64,000 nt of DNA from Desulfuromonas sp. CSMB_57 (lineage in GTDB: Bacteria > Desulfobacterota > Desulfuromonadia > Desulfuromonadales > Syntrophotaleaceae), in NCBI RefSeq assembly GCF_020194955.2, contig NZ_JAFCIY020000026.1, forward strand, positions 1 through 64,000. The letters are read 5' to 3'. The translations under genes were made by a program, and so were the position numbers. Below, piece by piece: positions 1 to 6,664 of the stretch (positions within the stretch are counted from its first letter, which is position 1; every line of letters begins with the position of its first letter). The notes under the pieces were generated by a model. The model searched no databases. It was not told the DNA's origin and was given only the letters and a program-made list of their open reading frames with translations.

Positions 1-112
1 ACTGCAGATGCGCCACCACCGAATCGATGCAGCGTTTGCGGCTTTGTTTGCCGCGCCGCATCGGTTCCTGGTCCTGCGAGCGCAGGCGCTCGGTCAATCG
101 TTGTTCGTACAT
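1..112 (-). CDS. tssE: Type VI secretion baseplate protein TssE, N-terminal part, cut by window edge
   Basis: Only the first 37 codons are in the window. They start at an ATG at 110-112 and read MYEQRLTERLRSQ, then a basic stretch. This resembles the opening of TssE (gp25-like), a wedge component of the T6SS baseplate that helps anchor the contractile sheath. Family assignment rests mainly on context: it follows hcp on the same strand, at the end of a run of tss genes. Other small T6SS proteins are possible because the conserved gp25 core lies beyond the edge. Confidence 0.7.
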   Translation of the reverse strand, partial: MYEQRLTERLRSQDQEPMRRGKQSRKRCIDSVVAHLQ

Positions 113-181
113 TAAGTTTGAACTCCGTAAATTATCTGAAAATATTTTTTAATTATTCACCACGCTACCAAATATCGTCAT

Positions 182-221
182 CCCCGAGTAGTTTTGTCGG
201 GGACCCAGGAAAAATCTGGGT
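182..221. repeat. Two adjacent small inverted repeats (REP-like)
   Basis: Between tssE and the upstream hcp lies CCCCGA (182-187) paired with TCGGGG (197-202), followed at once by ACCCAG (203-208) paired with CTGGGT (216-221). The text resembles the dispersed 'catccccgaNNNNtcggggatccag' family of intergenic repeats seen in many proteobacteria. The rest of 113-351 has no convincing gene. Confidence 0.5.
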
Positions 222-351
222 TTCGGCCAAATACATAACGGAATGGCGGGGTAGGAGTTGCCTTGAGGCACTACCTTCGACGCTACGGCGATTCCCGTGA
301 GGGCGCTGAATAGTAACTTCTCCTTTTCACATTTCGGGTCCGAATTTTGTG

Positions 352-381
352 GACGCCCTCCTTGCGTTGAAGGAGGGCGTC
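352..381 (-). terminator. Strong hairpin just downstream of hcp copy 2
   Basis: A perfect 12-bp stem (GACGCCCTCCTT at 352-363 with its complement at 370-381) has a 6-nt loop and begins 9 nt after the hcp stop codon. On the minus strand the stem is followed by CACAAAATT, not a U tract. It may therefore be a partial terminator or mRNA-stabilising hairpin that keeps hcp transcript high relative to tssE downstream. That role is inferred. Confidence 0.6.
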
Positions 382-390
382 GCTTTCGAT

Positions 391-876
391 TTACCTGGGT
401 GCCGCCCAAGAATCTTCTGATTCGATGCCGGTCGGCTCCCAAGTCCATTTTATTTTTTTGAAGGCAAAGGAGACTGTTTCCATGTGGCGGAAGGGTTCGT
501 TGGCCGCTATCAGGGTGTTGGGCATGGACGGGCTGATGCTGACAATGATGGCGTCTTCCAAGACATGGGTGAAGTAGTGTTCTTCGGTGCCCTGTTTGCT
601 GATGCGGTACCACTTGATGGCGACGTTTTTGAGATGCTCGCCTGTGCACAGGGCCTGATAGAGTTTCGGCGAACTCTGGTCGAATTCCTTGGTGATGGTC
701 AGCGCGCCATGTACCCTTTTGCCGGTGGCCAGTCCGTCTGTCGGGCTGCGGGGGATGTTGACGTCATGGGTCATTCCATATACCAGAATGGTGTTTTCCC
801 GCCCCTGCATTTCGCACGAACCGTCGATCTTGCCTTGTTTTTCTCCGATGAGTGTAAGATGTGCGGGCATTGCCAT
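391..876 (-). CDS. hcp: Hcp, type VI secretion tube protein (second copy)
   Basis: This 161-aa Hcp-family protein forms the hexameric rings of the T6SS inner tube and carries or chaperones effectors. The start is the ATG at 874-876, because AGGAGG sits about 9 nt upstream; a longer reading frame from 918 lacks a ribosome binding site. By eye it differs at about 14 of 161 positions from the copy at 1581-2066 (about 91% identity), mostly conservative changes. It lies after a small hydrophobic protein/membrane protein pair and before tssE. Confidence 0.93.
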   Translation of the reverse strand: MAMPAHLTLIGEKQGKIDGSCEMQGRENTILVYGMTHDVNIPRSPTDGLATGKRVHGALTITKEFDQSSPKLYQALCTGEHLKNVAIKWYRISKQGTEEHYFTHVLEDAIIVSISPSMPNTLIAANEPFRHMETVSFAFKKIKWTWEPTGIESEDSWAAPR

Positions 877-954
877 GGTCGGATTCCTCCTTTTAGGTAA
901 CTTGTTATTCCAGATCACGACATTCTGAAAGATATTAATCGTGCTTATTCGATC

Positions 955-1140
955 TCACTTAGACTGATGCCGGTCCGCAAACTTCTTTTTCAGATGTCTG
1001 TTTTCCAAAAACTGAGCTATTACTATGCCTGTTAATAGTATTCGATCACCATAGACCCCAGTATAATGCCAATATATCCAGGCAAGTATTGAACAAATAA
1101 CTCCAGTTGAAAGAAGTAGGCTGAAATCTTTGATTTTCAT
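955..1140 (-). CDS. Small two-helix membrane protein; candidate immunity protein
   Basis: This 61-aa protein starts MKIKDFSLLLSTG. It has two hydrophobic stretches (about residues 7-27 and 36-49) and a basic C-terminus, so it is predicted to sit in the inner membrane. Its ATG overlaps the TGA of the preceding gene as ATGA, a sign of translational coupling; the in-frame upstream start at 1155 lies inside that gene and looks less likely. It shows no recognisable family. Placement right after a small hydrophobic gene between two hcp genes suggests an immunity protein, but this is inference. Confidence 0.7.
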   Translation of the reverse strand: MKIKDFSLLLSTGVICSILAWIYWHYTGVYGDRILLTGIVIAQFLENRHLKKKFADRHQSK

Positions 1141-1517
1141 GGTATAACTACCCAACCATTGGCGATAAATTCAGGAACCCAGCTTCTAGAAATTTTATGT
1201 TTTTCTGCAAGATACAATACATCTGCAATGGTTGCCCCACCAGATAATGATTGTCCAGTTGCAATAGCAATGCTGCCCAATACAGCACCTAAGTAGTAAG
1301 CTGCAGCAACAGTGACCATTGTACCGAGGCCCTCAGCAATTGTTCCTGCTCCGATCAACTCGCCAATTGTGACTTTTGTTCCATAAGTTTCAACAGCTTT
1401 CGAGATTGCAAAGGCCGCCCCAATAGATTTCTCAAATGTGCCAAACAACTCTTTTGGTGCAGAAAGACCCATTGCTTCCATGTTTGTTTTGAAATATGTG
1501 TAAAAATTATCTGCCAC
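1137..1517 (-). CDS. Small Gly-rich hydrophobic protein; candidate pore-forming T6SS effector
   Basis: This protein has 126 aa. The start is a GTG at 1515-1517, because AAGGAGG lies about 7 nt upstream; the ATG at 1562 has no such signal. A polar N-terminal third is followed by a long hydrophobic, glycine-zipper-like segment (about residues 36-85, with GELIGAGTIAEGLG and YYLGAVLGSIA) and a soluble tail. There is no signal peptide. It lies between two hcp genes, is AT-rich compared with its neighbours, and is coupled to a small membrane protein gene. Known ion-selective T6SS effectors (Ssp6, Tse4) are also small and hydrophobic, but no sequence relation was shown here. Confidence 0.7.
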   Translation of the reverse strand: MADNFYTYFKTNMEAMGLSAPKELFGTFEKSIGAAFAISKAVETYGTKVTIGELIGAGTIAEGLGTMVTVAAAYYLGAVLGSIAIATGQSLSGGATIADVLYLAEKHKISRSWVPEFIANGWVVIP

Positions 1518-1580
1518 TACAAAACCTCCTTGATTATAAAGGCTATTCAGTAACTGGCGCATATGGCGTGCAAATAGGAA

Positions 1581-2066
1581 TTAACTTGGTGCTGCCCAGG
1601 AATCTTCCGATTCAATGCCGGTCGGTTCCCAGGTCCACTTAATCTTTTTGTAGGTAAAGGAGACTGTTTCCATGTGGCGGAAGTGTTCATTGGCCACTAC
1701 TAGGGTGTTGGGCATGGACGGGTTGATGCTGACAATGATGGCGTCTTCCAAGACATGGGTGAAATAGTGCTCTTCGGTGCCCTGTTTGGTGATGCGGTAC
1801 CACTTGATGGTGACGTCTTTCAGGTGTTCCCCGGTGCACAAGGCCTGGTAGAGTTTGGGTGAACTCTGATCGAACTCCTTGGTGATGGTCAGGGCGCCAT
1901 GTACTCGTTTGCCAGTGGCCAGTCCGTCTGTCGGGCTGCGGGGGATGGTGACATCGTGGGTCATGCCATAGACCATGATGGTCTTTTCCCGCCCCTGCAT
2001 TTCGCAGGAACCGTCGATTTTGCCTTGTTTTTCTCCGGTAAGGGTGAGGTGCGCTGGCATTGCCAT
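1581..2066 (-). CDS. hcp: Hcp, type VI secretion tube protein (first copy)
   Basis: This 161-aa Hcp-family protein is the T6SS tube subunit and is exported to the medium during firing. The ATG at 2064-2066 is preceded by AGGAGG at good spacing. It is the first of two near-identical hcp genes in the operon and lies downstream of tssB-tssC. In most T6SS clusters hcp follows the sheath genes, as here. A stronger separate promoter for this abundant protein is plausible, given 177 bp of AT-rich upstream sequence. Confidence 0.95.
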   Translation of the reverse strand: MAMPAHLTLTGEKQGKIDGSCEMQGREKTIMVYGMTHDVTIPRSPTDGLATGKRVHGALTITKEFDQSSPKLYQALCTGEHLKDVTIKWYRITKQGTEEHYFTHVLEDAIIVSINPSMPNTLVVANEHFRHMETVSFTYKKIKWTWEPTGIESEDSWAAPS

Positions 2067-2243
2067 GGTGTTTTTCCTCCTTTTGTTGGGGGTTTAACCC
2101 GCCTAGTGGCGGTTTGGTGACTTTGTAGTATTTAAAATATTAAATATAATTAGAATTACTGTGGAAAATTTTTTAGGACTAATGCAAGATTTCCTGAAAG
2201 TTTGTTTCAGAATGCCAAGCCTAAGCTAATGGCGCGGGCCAAT
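2067..2243 (-). promoter_or_regulatory. AT-rich tssC-hcp spacer with 5' UTR hairpin
   Basis: This is the only sizeable gap inside the T6SS operon apart from the one after hcp copy 2. It holds a very AT-rich block (about 2125-2155) and a 5-bp GC-rich hairpin (CCGCC 2099-2103 with GGCGG 2108-2112) about 30 nt before the hcp start codon. This could be an internal promoter with an mRNA-stabilising 5' stem. No consensus sigma-54 -24/-12 element was found. Confidence 0.35.
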
Positions 2244-3737
2244 TCATCCCTGCGTCTCCTTATCCAGCTTGCCGACCAGCGACAGGGTGAAATACGCCCC
2301 CATGTATTTGAAATGAGGACGCACCTTGAGGGAGACGCGATACCAGCCCGGTTCGCCTGCAACTTCCTCGACGCCGATCTGCGCCTGACGCAGAGGACGA
2401 CGGCTGCGGACTCCGGGCATGGGGTTATCCATGTCGGAGACGTACTGGCGGATCCAGTTGTTGAGTTCCAGTTCCAGATCGACGCGTTCCTTCCAGGTGC
2501 CGATGTTTTCGCGCTGAATGACCTTGAGGTAGTGGGCCAGGCGGCTGATGATGAACATGTAGGGCAGCTGCAGGCCGAGTTTGTAGTTGAGTTCGGCTTC
2601 CTTGCCTTCCTTGCTGATGCCGAAGTATTTGGGTTTCTGTACGGAATTGGCGGAGAAGAAGGCGGCGTTGTCGCTGCCCTTGCGCATGGTCAGGGCAATG
2701 AAGCCTTCTTCGGCCAACTCGAATTCGCGGCGTTCGGAAATGAGGACTTCCGTGGGAATCTTGGTCTGGATGGCGCCCATGGCTTCGTATTGGTGCAGAG
2801 GCAGGTCTTCCACCGCGCCGCCGCCCTGGGGACCGATGATGTTGGCGCACCAGCGATAATCGGCAAAGCTGTCGGTCAAACGGGAAGCGAAGGCGAAGGC
2901 GGCGTTGCCCCATGTGTAGTGTTCGTGGCTGGCGGATACGTTTTCCTGGTAGTTGAAGGTCTTGACCGGCTGCGTTTCAGGACCGTAGGGCAGGCGCAGC
3001 AGGAAGCGGGGCAGGGTCAGACCCACGTATCGGGCGTCTTCCGATTCGCGGAAGGATTGCCACTTGATGTACTGGGGGCCTTCCAGGATGGATTTGATGT
3101 CCTTGAGATTGGGCAGGGGATTGTAGTCGTCGACGCCGAAGAATTTGGGGGCGACGGCGGCAATAAAAGGGGTGTGGGACATGGCGGCCACGGCGGCGGT
3201 GTGCTGCAGCAGGCGCATGTCCTGGGGGCCGGCGTCGAATTCGTAGTTGCCGATGAGGGCGCCGTAGGGTTTGCCGCCGAACTGACCGTATTCGCTGGTG
3301 TAGACGGTTTTATAGAGCCCTGATTTCGGTACCTCCGGGGCATCTTCGAAATCCTCGAGGAGCTCGTCCTTGGTGACATGGAGAATTTCGATTTTGATGT
3401 TTTCCCGGAAATCGGTGCGGTCCACCAGAAAGGCCAGAGAGCGCCAGGCGGATTCCAGCTTCTGGAAACTGGCATGATGCAGAATTTCGTCGACCTGGCT
3501 GCTCAGTTTGCGGTCGATTTCGGCGATCATGCCATCCAGTCCGGCTTTGGATACGTTGGGCGTGGTCTGTCCGGGTTCGAGCAATTGGGCGATAAGCGCC
3601 TGGACGCCCTTGCGGGTGATGGAATAGGCTTCGTCGGCCGGTTGCAGCCGGGTGGCTTGGACGATTTCCTCCAGCAGAGAGCCCTGCTCCAGGGTAGTGG
3701 CTTCCGGCTGTTGAGCGGTTTGCTGTTCGTTGCTCAT
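2244..3737 (-). CDS. tssC: T6SS contractile sheath large subunit TssC (VipB)
   Basis: This 497-aa protein is the usual length for TssC/VipB/EvpB. It pairs with TssB to build the contractile sheath that drives the Hcp tube outward. Family-typical segments include ESAWRSLAFLVDRTDF near residue 95, the glycine/aromatic-rich central region, and a C-terminal domain ending KVRPHFKYMGAYFTLSLVGKL. The start overlaps the tssB stop as ATGA, so the two sheath subunits are translationally coupled and probably made in equal amounts. Confidence 0.97.
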   Translation of the reverse strand: MSNEQQTAQQPEATTLEQGSLLEEIVQATRLQPADEAYSITRKGVQALIAQLLEPGQTTPNVSKAGLDGMIAEIDRKLSSQVDEILHHASFQKLESAWRSLAFLVDRTDFRENIKIEILHVTKDELLEDFEDAPEVPKSGLYKTVYTSEYGQFGGKPYGALIGNYEFDAGPQDMRLLQHTAAVAAMSHTPFIAAVAPKFFGVDDYNPLPNLKDIKSILEGPQYIKWQSFRESEDARYVGLTLPRFLLRLPYGPETQPVKTFNYQENVSASHEHYTWGNAAFAFASRLTDSFADYRWCANIIGPQGGGAVEDLPLHQYEAMGAIQTKIPTEVLISERREFELAEEGFIALTMRKGSDNAAFFSANSVQKPKYFGISKEGKEAELNYKLGLQLPYMFIISRLAHYLKVIQRENIGTWKERVDLELELNNWIRQYVSDMDNPMPGVRSRRPLRQAQIGVEEVAGEPGWYRVSLKVRPHFKYMGAYFTLSLVGKLDKETQG

Positions 3738-4234
3738 TGTTGCTCTCCTTCCGAGGCCAGGCCGATTTCGGCCAGGATGCGTTGGCGGGCGTTGTCATCC
3801 TTGATCAGTTCCTGGATCTTTTTGCGGAATTCCGGCACGTTGGACAAGGGTCCCTTCAGGGCGCGCAGGGCCTCGCGCAGTTCCAGCAATTTTTTCAGTT
3901 CGGGAACCTGCGCGACGAGGGCGTCGGGCGAGAAATCCTTCATGGACTGGATGTTCAGATTGACGTTCAATTCCTCGCTGTTTTCGGGGGCGAGCCGGTT
4001 GGGCACGTTGAAATTCAGGGAGATGTTCTGGGCCTTGAGAATTTCATCGAAATTGTCCTTGTCCACGTTGGCCGGCAGGCGCTTTTCGATGGGTTCATCG
4101 CCGGGGGCGCCGGTAAAGTCGCCCATGACGAGTGTTTTCAAGGGCAGTTCCACCTCTTCCTGGGCGTCGTTGAGGGACGGTTTGTAAACGATATTCACGC
4201 GTTCCTTGGGGGCTACGGTTGGATCCTTGGCCAT
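3734..4234 (-). CDS. tssB: T6SS contractile sheath small subunit TssB (VipA)
   Basis: This 166-aa protein is a normal length for TssB/VipA. The N-terminus ERVNIVYKP, the LPLKTLVMGDFTG segment and the C-terminal helix with ELREALRALKGPLSN match the family. With TssC it forms the sheath that contracts around the Hcp tube and is later recycled by ClpV. The ClpV gene is not in the window. It overlaps tssC by 4 nt and is separated from the tagF-tssA gene by 42 nt. Confidence 0.96.
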   Translation of the reverse strand: MAKDPTVAPKERVNIVYKPSLNDAQEEVELPLKTLVMGDFTGAPGDEPIEKRLPANVDKDNFDEILKAQNISLNFNVPNRLAPENSEELNVNLNIQSMKDFSPDALVAQVPELKKLLELREALRALKGPLSNVPEFRKKIQELIKDDNARQRILAEIGLASEGEQQ

Positions 4235-4276
4235 TTTCGACTCCTTTTGTCAGGCGTTGTGAGTGTGTAATTGAGA

Positions 4277-6664
4277 TCAGCCGTTGGCCAGTCGCACCAT
4301 TTCCGGCATGTCAAGTCGACCGATGCGATGGAGGACGTCCGTGGCCAAATCCTTGAAGCGGACTTCCGGTTGGCTGTCGAAGACGAACCAGGTCAGCTTG
4401 AGGCTTTTCATGGCCAGGCCGGGGTCGTATTCTTCCAGCTTAAAGCGATCCAGATCGCGCAGAACCTGATCCAGGTGGGGCAGGGCGAGCTTGGGTTTGC
4501 CCACGTTGACCATCATTTCGGACAAGGTCAGCCGCCAGAGCAGCTTTTCCCTCTGGGACGTGCAGTTGCGCAGTTTCTGCTGCAAGGCTTCCATGGCTTC
4601 CACCAATTTGTTCTGTTGCATTAACTGGTGAATCGCGGCGCTTTCGGCGGCCATGTCCGTTGCGGTCTCGCCTTCGATCTGGGTTGCCGGACCCAAGGCC
4701 GGCGCCTGCCGGAACGTGAGCCCGGCGAGCCATTGCCGGGTTTCCGGTGTGGCGAAGGGCGTTCCGTCGGCAAAGGTCAGATTCTCGAGGCCGGGCAGGC
4801 GTTGCAGGAGGAAAGCGGTCTCCTGACACACGGTCTGGTGAGCTTCTTCGAAGCGGCTGCCGAGCCGGGACAGGGCTTCGGCCGCGAGACGATTGAGGTC
4901 GAGCCAGAATATATACAGGCCCAGGCGTGCTTCTGCCGCCTTGAGCAGTGCTTCCGCCTCGCTGTTGTTGCGTAGGTCGAACAACAGATTCTTTTCCTGG
5001 GCCGCTGGCGCCGGAATCCGGGTTCTGCCGTTATTGGCCGGCGGCAGGGTTTCCACCGCATGCCAGTGTGCCTGACGGGCCAGGCGGTAGGGCAGGGCGG
5101 CGGCGGGGTCCTTCTGGAACAGGAGGTAGGCGCTTTCGCTGATTTTTCGCAGGCCTTCCTGCAGGACCTCGGCGGCGTCCTGAACGGATGCAGGGGGGGA
5201 CTCTTCAGGAACGGTTCTCTGGGCCGGCGGGGCCGGCTGAGCCGTTGGGGTCGGGACGGTTTCCGGTGTACGGTTTTCAGGGGTTGCAGGCCTGAGGGCG
5301 GTGCTTGCCTGGCCGGCTGTGGCAACCAGACTCGGATTGCAGAAATATTCTTTCAGGGCACCGAGTCCCGGCGCTAATTCCAGGTGCTCGGCCAGGAAGA
5401 TCTCCAGGCGCGACAGGTTATCTTTGATAAGGGCGATTTGCTGCGACGGGAAGGACAAGTCCCCCGCCTGCTGCAGGGCGGCTTCGGTTTTTTCCAGCCA
5501 CCATTCAACGGCGCGCACCCGGCCCCGCATCCGTTCGCGGGCCGGAAACAAGCCTTCCCAGAATTGTTCGCACAAGTCCAGGTAAAGTTTCAGGCCGACG
5601 GCGAAACCGTCATTGCGGCGCGTATGCAACAGGGACACCGCCAGGTAGCTGGCCACCAGCAGGTCCTTGGATTTGTGCATCAGGATATCGGCGGCCAGGC
5701 GTCCGATCTTTTCCCAGTTGATGGAGCCGGCCAGGGCCGGAGAAGCGAGTTTGTCGATTTCCGTCTGCAGGGCGTCGAAATCCGGATCGTAGCGGATGTC
5801 GCTGCCTGCGGGTTTTTCGGCGTTTATGGGTTGTTTGGCAAGTTCGGAAATATCCATGGAAAACTCCGTTCCGATGACGGGATAGCGGGTCCCTGAAGCC
5901 GGGATGGACCACAAGATGGAGAAATCGGCAGGTTTCAATGGCCGGTTAAACAGGGCCAGGTAGGCTTTGTCCAGAGTGCCGCCCATGAACATGGCATTGG
6001 GTACCTGGCTGGAGGCTTCCTTGAACAGCCAATGCCAAAGACCGACCCGCACGATCTTGTCGTTACAGGGACCGCGGTCCAGGGCGACGAGAATTTCGCC
6101 CCGGTCAGTGCTGGCGTGCGCGGTTTTTCGCAGTTCCCGTAAATCGGGAAAGGAAGCAAAGGGATCCAGCGGTGATCCGATTTCATTGAGGGCCCGACAC
6201 TGGGCCGCCAGTGCTGTCCAGTCGCCGTCCGGCGGTTTGATGTTGTGCATCTGTTCTTCCATTTTCTGCAGGTCGGGAAACAGATGCGCGGCCAGATATT
6301 CAATCTGGCACCAGGTTTTTTCGCAGGCAAAGGGCAGCAGATGACGGTTTTTCTGCCAATTCTTCAAGGGGCCGGCGCCGGTAACGGCTAATGGAAAGGG
6401 ACGGCCGAAGCTGTCGCTGCTGACCCGGATGACGCCGCAGACCAGAGAATCCTTGCCGGCTTCCCGGGCCCAGAAACGCCAGGAGCAGAAATCGGGTTTG
6501 CCGCCCTTTTCGGAAACCAGCTGCTGATAACCGGTTTCCATCCAATGAAACAGCCCGGAGAAAAAGGGGGATTTTTCTCCCAGTCGGAAATAGTCGCCGG
6601 CCGCCGGATGTTTGCCGAAAGCGGCCCATTTCCATTTCTGCGCATTCTCTATTGGTCCCAACAC
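4277..6664 (-). CDS. TagF-TssA fusion protein of the T6SS
   Basis: This 795-aa protein joins two T6SS parts. The N-terminal ~200 residues look like TagF (DUF2094), with FGKHPAAGDYFRLG near residue 17 and FGRPFPLAV near 85; TagF acts as a post-translational repressor of firing. From about residue 285 an ImpA_N/TssA domain follows (DIRYDPDFDALQTEIDKL, then INWEKIG...YLAVSLLHT), then a Pro-rich linker and a VasJ-like helical C-terminus. TssA caps and primes tube/sheath assembly. The start is a GTG at 6662-6664 with AAGGAG 9 nt upstream; it overlaps the end of tssM. Confidence 0.85.
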   Translation of the reverse strand: MLGPIENAQKWKWAAFGKHPAAGDYFRLGEKSPFFSGLFHWMETGYQQLVSEKGGKPDFCSWRFWAREAGKDSLVCGVIRVSSDSFGRPFPLAVTGAGPLKNWQKNRHLLPFACEKTWCQIEYLAAHLFPDLQKMEEQMHNIKPPDGDWTALAAQCRALNEIGSPLDPFASFPDLRELRKTAHASTDRGEILVALDRGPCNDKIVRVGLWHWLFKEASSQVPNAMFMGGTLDKAYLALFNRPLKPADFSILWSIPASGTRYPVIGTEFSMDISELAKQPINAEKPAGSDIRYDPDFDALQTEIDKLASPALAGSINWEKIGRLAADILMHKSKDLLVASYLAVSLLHTRRNDGFAVGLKLYLDLCEQFWEGLFPARERMRGRVRAVEWWLEKTEAALQQAGDLSFPSQQIALIKDNLSRLEIFLAEHLELAPGLGALKEYFCNPSLVATAGQASTALRPATPENRTPETVPTPTAQPAPPAQRTVPEESPPASVQDAAEVLQEGLRKISESAYLLFQKDPAAALPYRLARQAHWHAVETLPPANNGRTRIPAPAAQEKNLLFDLRNNSEAEALLKAAEARLGLYIFWLDLNRLAAEALSRLGSRFEEAHQTVCQETAFLLQRLPGLENLTFADGTPFATPETRQWLAGLTFRQAPALGPATQIEGETATDMAAESAAIHQLMQQNKLVEAMEALQQKLRNCTSQREKLLWRLTLSEMMVNVGKPKLALPHLDQVLRDLDRFKLEEYDPGLAMKSLKLTWFVFDSQPEVRFKDLATDVLHRIGRLDMPEMVRLANG

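Noticed and set aside
2202-3323. Long plus-strand open frame opposite tssC
   Set aside because: It is a shadow: composition is that of reversed GC-rich coding sequence, there is no ribosome binding site, and tssC on the other strand is a clear full-length match.
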